Positions 1 through 5,329 of a stretch of 6,279 nt of DNA are shown in pieces (position 1 is the stretch's first letter; every line of letters begins with the position of its first letter). The DNA comes from Alphaproteobacteria bacterium (GTDB taxonomy: Bacteria > Pseudomonadota > Alphaproteobacteria > Caulobacterales > Parvularculaceae). A program made the translations under genes and the position numbers. Below the pieces are notes generated by a model. The model had not been told where the DNA came from. It saw only the letters and a program-made list of their open reading frames with translations, and made no database searches. Location of the stretch: assembly GCA_030428745.1 (NCBI GenBank), contig JAUIEG010000165.1, positions 1 through 6,279 on the forward strand. The letters run 5' to 3'.

Positions 1-60
1 CTCTACAATCCGGAATTCCTCAAGGAAAAAGGCCTCCCGGCGCCGGGGTGGTTGAGCTAA
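1..60 (+). CDS. C-terminal end of a probable cysteine synthase (partial, 5' end outside window)
   Basis: Frame 1 is open from the left edge and encodes 19 residues, LYNPEFLKEKGLPAPGWLS, before a TAA stop. Only this tail is visible, so no catalytic residue can be checked. The pattern NPEFLxxKGLPxPxWL resembles, from memory, the C-terminus of some alphaproteobacterial PLP-dependent cysteine synthases. The downstream neighbours sseA and metC fit that reading, because all would act on sulfur amino acids. The call is an inference from a short tail plus context. That the stretch is the coding end of a gene is much better supported, since it stops 10 bases before the sseA start in the same orientation. 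Confidence 0.5.
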   Translation, partial: LYNPEFLKEKGLPAPGWLS

Positions 61-70
61 GCTCCGCTGC

Positions 71-925
71 ATGAATTTCGGTCCCCTCGTCTCCACGCAA
101 TGGCTCGCTGAACATCTCAGCGAAACAAACGTGAAAATCGTCGACGGCTCCTGGCGCATGCCCGGTCAGGGAGCGGCCATCGACAATTACAACGCGCGCC
201 ACATTCCCGGCGCGGTCTTTTTCGACATCGACGCCATCGCCGATCGGGAAACGCACCTGCCGCATATGCTGCCCTCGCCGGCGCAGTTTGCTCAGGCGAT
301 GGGGGCGCTCGGAATTTCAGACAGCGATCGCGTTGTCGTTTATGACGAAAAGGGATTGTTCTCCGCCGCGCGGGTCTGGTGGACGTTTCGCGCCATGGGG
401 CATGAAGATGTGGCTGTACTCGACGGCGGCCTCCCACGATGGCTCGCCGAGCACCGGCCTGTCACGGCAGATAAAACCATCCCCACACAGACGATATACA
501 CCCCGCGCCCGCAGCCCGGTCTGATCGCGGACGCCGCGGCCGTGCGGGACGCGCTGACGGGCGCAAAAACCGTCATCGACGCAAGGTCGCCCGAACGCTT
601 CGCCGGCAAGGCCCCGGACCCACGCCCAGGCGTCCGCTCCGGCCATATGCCGGGGGCCCGGAACGCGCCCTTTTTGAGCCTTCTGGACGGGGACGCGCTC
701 AAACCCGTCGCCGACCTCTCGGCTATTTTTACGGATGCCGGAATCAGCCCCGAAACGCCTGTGATAACAAGCTGTGGATCAGGCGTGACGGCTGCGGTAC
801 TCTCCCTCGCACTGGAGTTGACCGGATCACGGTCGCATGCCCTTTATGACGGGTCCTGGAGCGAATGGGGCGAGGAGACAAATGACGACGCAATATTCCC
901 CGTTGTCGCTGACGCCGACGAATGA
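71..925 (+). CDS. sseA: 3-mercaptopyruvate sulfurtransferase (tandem rhodanese domains)
   Basis: The 284-residue product transfers sulfur from 3-mercaptopyruvate to a thiol or cyanide acceptor, releasing pyruvate, and has no signal peptide. Two rhodanese domains are visible. The inactive N-terminal one spans about residues 5-130 (IVDGSW 23-28, HIPGAVFFDID 44-54, VVVYDEKG 88-95, VAVLDGG 114-120). The catalytic C-terminal one spans about 150-268 (VIDARSPERF 168-177, SGHMPGARNAPF 190-201, YDGSWSEWG 259-267). The active loop is CGSGVT with Cys235. CG[ST]GVT is the mercaptopyruvate form, whereas thiosulfate sulfurtransferases carry CRKGVT, so the substrate call is well founded. Length matches E. 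coli SseA (about 281). The start at 71 gives the family's usual N-terminus (LVSTQWLAEHL), although no Shine-Dalgarno sequence is evident. Its last 44 bases overlap the next gene. Confidence 0.94.
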   Translation: MNFGPLVSTQWLAEHLSETNVKIVDGSWRMPGQGAAIDNYNARHIPGAVFFDIDAIADRETHLPHMLPSPAQFAQAMGALGISDSDRVVVYDEKGLFSAARVWWTFRAMGHEDVAVLDGGLPRWLAEHRPVTADKTIPTQTIYTPRPQPGLIADAAAVRDALTGAKTVIDARSPERFAGKAPDPRPGVRSGHMPGARNAPFLSLLDGDALKPVADLSAIFTDAGISPETPVITSCGSGVTAAVLSLALELTGSRSHALYDGSWSEWGEETNDDAIFPVVADADE

Positions 926-1472
926 AGACCGGATTGAGGTGACCATCACCTATCTGGAGCAGTCGTCGCGCCCCAACCTTCCCCGGCCGCCGACGCCCAA
1001 ACGCAAGACAGCGCTCATGCGCGTCGAAGACCCGCCGATCCATTTTTACCGCTATCTCTACGATCTCGTGGGCGCGCCCTGGAACTGGATCAGCCGGCGC
1101 AAAATGAATGATGAAGATCTCGCGGCGCTGATTCACGATCCCGACGTCTATTTCTATGTGCTCTATGTAAACGGCGCGCCCGGCGGCATGGCGGAGATCG
1201 ATGCGCGCAAGTCCGATGTGCATGAATTGAAATTTTTCGGCCTGTCGCCCGATTATGTGGGCTGTGGCCTCGGCCGGTTTTTCCTGACGAATATTCTCGA
1301 TCTTGCCTGGTCGCGGGCGCCGCAAAAACTGCGCCTTGAAACCTGCACCCTCGACCACCCGGCGGCCCTGCCGCTCTATCAGAAATTCGGATTCGCCGTG
1401 ACCGACCGGCGCAGCGGCGTGGTTGAACGCCTTGAACGGGAAAATCGCAGCCCAAGAGCTTTAGACGCTTAA
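882..1472 (+). CDS. GNAT family N-acetyltransferase
   Basis: A 196-residue cytoplasmic protein of the Gcn5-related N-acetyltransferase fold, which moves an acetyl group from acetyl-CoA to an amine. The acceptor is unknown. Motif A, the acetyl-CoA pyrophosphate loop, is DYVGCGLGRFFL (124-135), giving the GxGxG-type turn at 127-131. The preceding beta strand is VHELKFFGLSP (113-123). CTLDHPAALPLYQKFGF (155-171) is the characteristic C-terminal segment in which a Tyr precedes a KxGF. The open frame reaches back to 837, but ATG 882 is preferred because GAGGAG lies at 872-877, four bases upstream. The segment TITYLEQ (21-27) also belongs to this subfamily, which argues against a later start. The gene overlaps sseA by 44 bases in a different frame, implying co-transcription. 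It sits between two sulfur amino acid enzymes, so a small amine or amino acid is a reasonable but unproven substrate. Confidence 0.85.
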   Translation: MTTQYSPLSLTPTNEDRIEVTITYLEQSSRPNLPRPPTPKRKTALMRVEDPPIHFYRYLYDLVGAPWNWISRRKMNDEDLAALIHDPDVYFYVLYVNGAPGGMAEIDARKSDVHELKFFGLSPDYVGCGLGRFFLTNILDLAWSRAPQKLRLETCTLDHPAALPLYQKFGFAVTDRRSGVVERLERENRSPRALDA

Positions 1473-1503
1473 ACCGGCGCCTGATCTGCGTTAGAAAAAC
1501 CTC

Positions 1504-2667
1504 ATGAAAGACAATACGAAGCTTACCGTCGCTGGCCGCCCGCATCAGCGCCCGGCCCATCCCGTCAATACGCCTGTGGAGCGCGCCTCCACCTATCTCT
1601 TCCCCACCTATGATGATTATCTCGAGGGGGCGAAGTCGATAACTTATGGCCGGCTTGGCACGCCGACCCATCGCGCGCTGGAAGAGGCGGTCACCGCCCT
1701 TGAAGGCGGTTTTGAAACGCGCCTCGCGCCGTCCGGCCTTCAGGCCTGCACGGCCTCGCTGCTCGCCTTCGTTGCGGCGGGCGACCACGTTTTGATGGTC
1801 GACACCGCCTACGATCCGACACGCAAATTCTGCGATCGGTTTTTGAAGCGCTTCGGCGTCGAGACGACTTTTTACGATCCCGTCGCCGGCGAAGAAGACA
1901 TTGCATCCCTGATGCAACCAAACACCAAAGTCATCTTCGCGGAATCGCCGGGCTCCCTTACATTCGAAGTGCAGGATATACCGGCGCTCGCCCGTGTGGC
2001 CCATGGGGGCGGGGCGAAGCTCATCGTCGACAACACCTGGTCCGGCGGATATTTTTGCAAGCCCATCGCGCTCGGCGCCGACGTCTCGCTACAGGCGGCG
2101 ACGAAATATCTTGTCGGCCACGCCGACGCACTGGTTGGAACCCTCACCTCCGCAGACGAACAGACTGCGCAGAAAATTTATTACGCGCTGTTGCAGCTCG
2201 GCTCGAATGTCTCGGCCGACGACGCTTATCTCGCATTGCGCGGCATGCGCACCTTGTCGGCGCGGCTGGAACGCCATCAGGAAAACGCCAACGAAATCAT
2301 CAAATGGCTGAAGAAGCAGGATGCGGTGGAACGCGTTCTGCACCCCGGTCAAAAAGGCTTTCCGGGCTACAACATCTGGAAGCGTGACTTCACAGGCGCG
2401 TCGGGGCTGTTCGGCGCCGTTCTGAAACCGGCGCCGCTGCCGGCGCTCAAGACTTTCTTCAACGCCTTCAAGCTTTTCGGGATCGGCTTTTCCTGGGGCG
2501 GCTATGAAAGCCTCGCCCTTCATGTGAAGCCGGAAACCTATCGCAGCGCCACCGAGTGGCGCGAGGAAGGCCCCGTGATCCGTTTCCACGCCGGCCTTGA
2601 GGACATCGAGGATTTGAAAATCGACCTGGAACGCGCTTTCATGGCGCTGGCGGCGGCGCAGCGGTAA
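1504..2667 (+). CDS. metC: cystathionine beta-lyase
   Basis: This 387-residue PLP enzyme cleaves cystathionine to homocysteine, pyruvate and ammonia, the penultimate step of methionine synthesis by transsulfuration. It belongs to the Cys/Met metabolism fold-type I family. Visible features include YGRLGTPT (48-55, Tyr and Arg contacting the cofactor phosphate of the partner subunit), APSGLQA (75-81), Tyr103 in DTAYDP, VDNTW (175-179, Asp176 to the pyridine nitrogen) and the Schiff-base Lys201 in AATKYLVGHAD. SWGGYESL (330-337) carries the Trp typical of beta-lyases; gamma-synthases usually read SLGG there. Arg360 in IRFHAGLED should bind the substrate carboxylate. Length is normal for the family (about 390). 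ATG 1504 is the most upstream start in frame; no clear ribosome binding site precedes it. It follows the acetyltransferase by 31 bases on the same strand. Confidence 0.93.
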   Translation: MKDNTKLTVAGRPHQRPAHPVNTPVERASTYLFPTYDDYLEGAKSITYGRLGTPTHRALEEAVTALEGGFETRLAPSGLQACTASLLAFVAAGDHVLMVDTAYDPTRKFCDRFLKRFGVETTFYDPVAGEEDIASLMQPNTKVIFAESPGSLTFEVQDIPALARVAHGGGAKLIVDNTWSGGYFCKPIALGADVSLQAATKYLVGHADALVGTLTSADEQTAQKIYYALLQLGSNVSADDAYLALRGMRTLSARLERHQENANEIIKWLKKQDAVERVLHPGQKGFPGYNIWKRDFTGASGLFGAVLKPAPLPALKTFFNAFKLFGIGFSWGGYESLALHVKPETYRSATEWREEGPVIRFHAGLEDIEDLKIDLERAFMALAAAQR

Positions 2668-2687
2668 GGGATTTGGGGAGACACATC

Positions 2688-3005
2688 ATGCGTATTCTGA
2701 TGCGTATTTTTTCGGCGGTGGGAGTTTTGTCGCTCGGGGGCTGCCTGACGATGCCGGGCGGGACGACAACCCTTCTGGTCAATACCGATCCGCAAGGCGC
2801 GCTCGTGGCCATCGACGGCGTCGGCGAATGCGAGACCCCCTGCACCATCCGCCTCGACGGACCGAAAAAGGCCCGCATCGCCAAGGCCGGCTTTGTCACC
2901 AAGACCTACGTCCTCAGCCCCAGCGGGCGGGACGTGACGATTCCCCTCGAACTTGCCGCCGCAAGCGACGATGTGGACACGACCGCCCTGCCTGATCTCG
3001 ATTAG
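2688..3005 (+). CDS. small PEGA-domain lipoprotein
   Basis: A predicted 105-residue lipoprotein. Its N-terminus is a short lipoprotein signal (MRILMRIF, then a hydrophobic stretch) ending in LGGC, with Cys19 as the lipidated residue. Gly at -2 is tolerated but not the commonest choice. The rest, about residues 27-92, reads as one PEGA domain: LLVNTDPQGALVAIDGVG, then CETPC, then KKARIAKAGFVTKTYVL, ending in DVTIPLEL. PEGA domains are surface beta-sandwich modules without known catalysis. Cys48 and Cys52 could form a disulfide in the periplasm. The frame opens at TTG 2673, but ATG 2688 is chosen because GGGGAG lies at 2675-2680, seven bases upstream, and because it gives a compact signal peptide. 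It starts 20 bases after metC and may be a co-transcribed passenger. The acidic tail ends LPDLD. Its function is unknown. Confidence 0.83.
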   Translation: MRILMRIFSAVGVLSLGGCLTMPGGTTTLLVNTDPQGALVAIDGVGECETPCTIRLDGPKKARIAKAGFVTKTYVLSPSGRDVTIPLELAAASDDVDTTALPDLD

Positions 3006-3069
3006 AGCCCGCCAAAGGTCTTTACATCCGGCCCGAGATGAAGGATCAGAGCCGTTCCGAGCCGCAAGT

Positions 3070-3146
<77 letters not shown>

Positions 3147-3183
3147 TTCGGCGGGAATGAGAGACTAGAAGCGGGAAAAGTGC

Positions 3184-3492
3184 ATGTTTGCTCGGATCTA
3201 CAAACCGTCGAAAACCGCCATGCAGTCCGGCAAGGCCAAGACCAGCCGCTGGCTTTTAGAGTTTGAGGCCGAGACCGCGAGACGCGTCGATCCGCTCATG
3301 GGCTGGACCAGCGGCGACGAAATGACCTCCGGCCAGGTGCGCCTTTCTTTCGACAGCCAGGAAGAGGCCGTCGCCTATGCCGAGCGTCACGGCCTGCCGT
3401 TCCGCCTCGACGCCGAGCACCAGCCAAAGGCGCAGCCCAAAGCTTATTCCGACAATTTTTCCTTCCGCCGCCGCAAGCCGTGGACTCACTAA
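3184..3492 (+). CDS. NDUFS4-like accessory subunit of NADH dehydrogenase (complex I)
   Basis: This 102-residue protein belongs to the ETC complex I subunit conserved region family (the mitochondrial NDUFS4, 18-kDa type). In alphaproteobacteria such proteins are accessory subunits of the peripheral arm of NADH:ubiquinone oxidoreductase, on the cytoplasmic side. The family pattern is present along its whole length: ARIYKPSKTAMQSG (3-16), RWLLEFE (22-28), DPLMGWTSGDEM (36-47), QVRLSFDSQEEAVAYAERHG (51-70), then YSDNFSFRRRKPWTH to the end. Length is normal for the bacterial form, which lacks the mitochondrial presequence. ATG 3184 gives the conserved N-terminus; only a weak purine-rich GCGGGAAAAG (3171-3180) precedes it. 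The gene is apart from any nuo operon in this window and lies between two tRNA genes. Confidence 0.92.
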   Translation: MFARIYKPSKTAMQSGKAKTSRWLLEFEAETARRVDPLMGWTSGDEMTSGQVRLSFDSQEEAVAYAERHGLPFRLDAEHQPKAQPKAYSDNFSFRRRKPWTH

Positions 3493-3523
3493 GGGCCCAT
3501 TAGGCCCATCCGCCGATTTCGGC
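3493..3523 (+). other. two small inverted repeats between the NDUFS4-like gene and tRNA-Arg
   Basis: Immediately after the TAA stop lie GGGCC-CATTA-GGCCC (3493-3507) and then GCCGA-TT-TCGGC (3512-3523). Both can form short GC-rich hairpins in the transcript. No T run follows, so this is not a canonical Rho-independent terminator. It could stabilise the 3' end or assist processing. A TATAAC at 3525-3530 lies 11 bases before tRNA-Arg and could be its -10 box with a GC-rich discriminator, but I find no matching -35. Confidence 0.3.
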
Positions 3524-3541
3524 CTATAACGGCCCGCATCC

Positions 3542-3618
3542 GGCCCCGTAGCTCAGCTGGATAGAGCACCGGCCTTCTAAGCCGATGGTCGCAGGTTCGA
3601 ATCCTGCCGGGGTCGCCA
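3542..3618 (+). tRNA. tRNA-Arg (anticodon TCT)
   Basis: A 77-base cloverleaf. The acceptor strands GGCCCCG (3542-3548) and CGGGGTC (3608-3614) pair with one G-U at the second position, followed by discriminator G and an encoded CCA (3616-3618). The anticodon loop CTTCTAA places TCT at 3576-3578, reading AGA and AGG arginine codons. The anticodon stem is CCGGC/GCCGA, so its outermost pair (27-43) is a C-A mismatch while the other four pairs are Watson-Crick. The T loop has the usual TTCGAAT. It is 49 bases downstream of the NDUFS4-like gene and converges on the cold-shock gene. Confidence 0.96.
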
Positions 3619-3777
3619 TTATTTGCCTCACAGCGATTTACCGCCAAGCCGCCGCCGGTCGGGCGCCCGCCTGTCCTGCATGCGGTTGCGCTGCTCAACA
3701 CCGCCACGCTGGCTCGCTTCAAGATAAGCTCAAATGGACGGGTGACGAAAACTGTCAGTCTAAAGAATAATAAGCTT
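3619..3777. other. convergent intergenic gap, no gene recognised
   Basis: This gap lies between the 3' end of tRNA-Arg and the 3' end of the cold-shock gene. It holds a perfect 10-base palindrome CGGGCGCCCG (3660-3669) and a trivial 7-base direct repeat ATAAGCT (3724 and 3770). I see no stem followed by a T run on either strand, no second copy of the tRNA 3' end, and no credible coding frame. Confidence 0.5.
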
Positions 3778-4323
3778 CTAGTTTTCCTGATCGGCGCGGA
3801 CTTCAATCGCAAGAAGCCCTTTTGAGCCCGCTGCAAACGACACTTGCACGCGCGAGCCCTGCTGCAATTCGCCAAGGCCTGAACGGCGCAGCGTTTCCAT
3901 ATGCACAAAGATGTCTTCGGTGCCTTCGCCGCGCGTTAAAAAGCCATAGCCCTTGGCGCGATTGAACCACTTCACCTGTGCACGGACGAAATCACCGGCT
4001 GGCGTTTGCGTCGCCACCGGCGCCATTGTCGGCAACGCCGCCGCTGTCGTTTCATCGATATGCAATAGCTTCGCCGCCTGCAGACCTTTCGTCCGCCGCA
4101 CGACTTCGCATTCAACAGTTGACCCTTCACGCGCCGTCGTAAGTCCCGCCGCTTTCAAGCAAGATGAATGGATAAGGATATCGCCCTCCGCATCATCAGT
4201 GATGATGAAGCCATATCCTTTCGCCGGATCAAACCATTTCACGACGCCCTTGATCGTGAAGCGCTCTTCATCGTCGCTGGACGATTCTTCGTCGTCACGA
4301 GATGCATCAAACCGCTCGTCCAT
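3778..4323 (-). CDS. cold-shock protein with two tandem cold-shock domains
   Basis: A predicted 181-residue cytoplasmic nucleic-acid-binding protein. Two OB-fold cold-shock domains are visible. The first, about residues 24-91, has VVKWFDPAKGYGFI (RNP1-like) and DILIHSSCL (RNP2-like). The second, about 113-176, has VKWFNRAKGYGFLTRGEG and DIFVHMETL. They are joined by an Ala/Pro/Thr-rich linker. The N-terminus is acidic and serine-rich (DDEESSSDDEER). This double-domain layout is common in alphaproteobacteria and differs from the roughly 70-residue single-domain CspA. Start choice is uncertain. ATG 4323 has AGGGG 13 bases upstream, whereas an in-frame GTG at 4350 would add nine residues but has no ribosome binding site. 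Binding of single-stranded RNA or DNA and RNA chaperone activity are inferred from the family. Confidence 0.9.
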   Translation of the reverse strand: MDERFDASRDDEESSSDDEERFTIKGVVKWFDPAKGYGFIITDDAEGDILIHSSCLKAAGLTTAREGSTVECEVVRRTKGLQAAKLLHIDETTAAALPTMAPVATQTPAGDFVRAQVKWFNRAKGYGFLTRGEGTEDIFVHMETLRRSGLGELQQGSRVQVSFAAGSKGLLAIEVRADQEN

Positions 4324-4501
4324 GATGTTCTTGGTACCCCTGTCGCGCACTAAGCCGTTTGTTTTTTTCTTGTTAACTATAATCTACCCGCAAGGAAACA
4401 CTAATCCCTTCACGCAAAAAATGCACTATTTTAGTGAGCCGCGCCGGATTTTTCGCCGCGCAGTTGCAGAAATGGGTTATTAGATAACATTACGACCTAT
4501 G

Positions 4502-4525
4502 TGTGCGGCGTGTTGCGACCGCACA
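4502..4525 (-). terminator. candidate 3' hairpin after the ybjN-like gene
   Basis: A perfect 7-base inverted repeat, TGTGCGG (4502-4508) and CCGCACA (4519-4525), begins 14 bases past the stop codon of the YbjN-domain gene. Two further pairs are possible inside the 10-base loop across a bulged base. No T run follows on the minus strand, so it is at best a non-canonical or Rho-assisted terminator, or a 3' stabilising stem. Confidence 0.35.
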
Positions 4526-4539
4526 AGAAAATCGTCCGT

Positions 4540-4992
4540 TTACGCCACAACCTGCGATTCGAGATGATCCATGAAGGAGCTGATCAGCATCAGGAATACG
4601 TCGAAATCGGATTCGATGTTCTGGAGCGAAGCCCCGCCAGCGCCGTTGCGATCCATTTGAAGGGTTACATCGCCATCTTCATCAAGATAGACGCGGCCGA
4701 ATTTCACATCATTATTGAACTGGTTGAGAACCTTGTAGCTGACGCCGCTTCCGTCCACTTCAAAGAGCCAGGTGCGATAGGAAATATCCCCGTCAGGCCC
4801 CTGAATATCGATGCGAATGTCGTAATCGGCGACGCGAACAAAGAGTGTATTGGGCCCCACATCCTGCACCGCATAGCCTTGCGAGGTCAGCACTTCCTCA
4901 ATTTCAGACTTGGAGAGCTTGGCCGCATATGCCGATGACACCGGCGCGACGACGACGAACAGCAGCGCTGCGATGGCGAGAATACCCCTCAT
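4540..4992 (-). CDS. exported YbjN-domain protein
   Basis: A 150-residue protein with a clear Sec signal peptide: MRG, a hydrophobic core LAIAALLFVVVAP, then SSAYA with probable cleavage after Ala23. The mature part fits the YbjN family: IEEVLTSQGYAVQ (31-43), a strand with DIRIDI (58-63), SYRTWLFEV (71-79), VLNQFNNDVKFGRVYLDEDGDVTLQMD (88-114) and a C-terminal helix DVFLMLISSFMDHLE. The family resembles type III secretion chaperones in fold, and E. coli YbjN affects motility and stress phenotypes; the biochemical role is not established. ATG 4992 is supported by AAAGGGG at 5001-5007 (minus strand), eight bases upstream, and by the signal peptide. The export signal is notable because E. coli YbjN is, as far as I know, cytoplasmic. 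The gene is separated from its neighbours, so it is probably monocistronic. Confidence 0.85.
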   Translation of the reverse strand: MRGILAIAALLFVVVAPVSSAYAAKLSKSEIEEVLTSQGYAVQDVGPNTLFVRVADYDIRIDIQGPDGDISYRTWLFEVDGSGVSYKVLNQFNNDVKFGRVYLDEDGDVTLQMDRNGAGGASLQNIESDFDVFLMLISSFMDHLESQVVA

Positions 4993-5031
4993 GGACCTGA
5001 CCCCTTTGTCCGAACACGATTAACGAACCTT

Positions 5032-5060
5032 AATAGACGCCAAAAAGGGGCTGAAATCAA
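5032..5060 (-). promoter_or_regulatory. candidate promoter of the ybjN-like gene with overlapping TTAA pair
   Basis: On the minus strand TTGATT (5060-5055) is followed after 17 bases by TCTATT (5037-5032), each matching four of six sigma70 consensus positions. The overlapping TATTAA (5035-5030) is an alternative -10 at 19 bases. The predicted start is near 5025, giving a leader of about 30 bases. TTAA-N6-TTAA at 5020-5033 overlaps the -10 and start, where a regulator such as CtrA could act. Confidence 0.4.
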
Positions 5061-5072
5061 CGGTCTTCTCCC

Positions 5073-5099
5073 GCACGCCAGACAGCGTGGCTGGCGCGC
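5073..5099 (-). terminator. candidate hairpin terminator downstream of tRNA-Glu
   Basis: On the minus-strand transcript GCGCGCCAG (5099-5091) pairs with CTGGCGTGC (5081-5073) over nine positions, one being a G-U wobble, around a nine-base loop. The stem starts 36 bases after the 3' end of tRNA-Glu. No immediate T run follows; TTTTT occurs only about 25 bases further on. The wobble becomes an A-C mismatch in the opposite strand, so the stem is better suited to minus-strand RNA. Confidence 0.4.
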
Positions 5100-5134
5100 G
5101 AAGCGTAGTAAAATCAGTCATTTCGGAGATGAAA

Positions 5135-5209
5135 TGGTAGGCCCTAGGGGAGTCGAACCCCTCTTTTCAGGTTGAAAACCTGACGTCCTAACCGATAGAC
5201 GAAGGGCCC
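5135..5209 (-). tRNA. tRNA-Glu (anticodon TTC)
   Basis: A 75-base cloverleaf read on the minus strand. The acceptor GGGCCCT (5209-5203) pairs with AGGGCCT (5145-5139), with a G-U at the terminal pair, then discriminator A and an encoded CCA (5137-5135). The anticodon stem TCAGG/CCTGA encloses TTTTCAA, with TTC at 5176-5174, which decodes GAA and GAG. The T arm AGGGG-TTCGACT-CCCCT is perfect. It lies between recJ and the ybjN-like gene and has its own promoter. Confidence 0.96.
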
Positions 5210-5240
5210 ACGCATATGCGCCATCACTCGGCGAGCGGGC

Positions 5241-5269
5241 TGTATAGGCGCCTCGACCGCGCCTTGCAA
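5241..5269 (-). promoter_or_regulatory. sigma70-like promoter of tRNA-Glu
   Basis: On the minus strand TTGCAA (5269-5264) and TATACA (5246-5241) are separated by exactly 17 bases. Each matches four of six consensus positions. The expected transcription start, about 5234, lies some 25 bases before the mature tRNA 5' end, and the downstream discriminator is GC-rich, as is usual for stable RNA promoters. The leader contains a perfect palindrome CGCATATGCG (5211-5220). Confidence 0.6.
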
Positions 5270-5329
5270 GCCCTATCGGCGGGGCCCAGGCAAAAGTTTT
5301 CAGGCCGCTCCCGAGCGAAAGCGAGGCGC

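Noticed and set aside
744..2004. Two long overlapping minus-strand frames opposite sseA, the acetyltransferase and metC
   Set aside because: They show arginine-rich compositions typical of antisense frames in GC-rich DNA and no recognisable domain.
3594..3777. Possible integration site at the 3' end of tRNA-Arg
   Set aside because: tRNA-Arg ends are frequent attachment sites, but no second copy of the tRNA end, no integrase and no foreign-looking genes occur here.
3489..3908. Minus-strand open frame of 139 codons across tRNA-Arg
   Set aside because: It contains the IRTCDHRLRRPVLYPAELRG-type peptide that arises from reading a tRNA gene antisense, and it overlaps the cold-shock gene. It is a translation artefact.
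4191..4207. Perfect inverted repeat CATCATCA-G-TGATGATG
   Set aside because: It lies inside the first cold-shock domain and is explained by the codons for Ile-Ile-Thr-Asp-Asp; the one-base centre makes a poor hairpin.
4378..4383. Perfect TATAAT on the plus strand
   Set aside because: No -35 lies at a suitable distance and no plus-strand gene follows, so it is probably chance in an AT-rich gap.
4501..4938. Plus-strand open frame of 145 codons opposite the ybjN-like gene
   Set aside because: It mirrors the real gene almost exactly. The minus-strand product has a signal peptide, a ribosome binding site and family motifs; the plus-strand product has none that I recognise.
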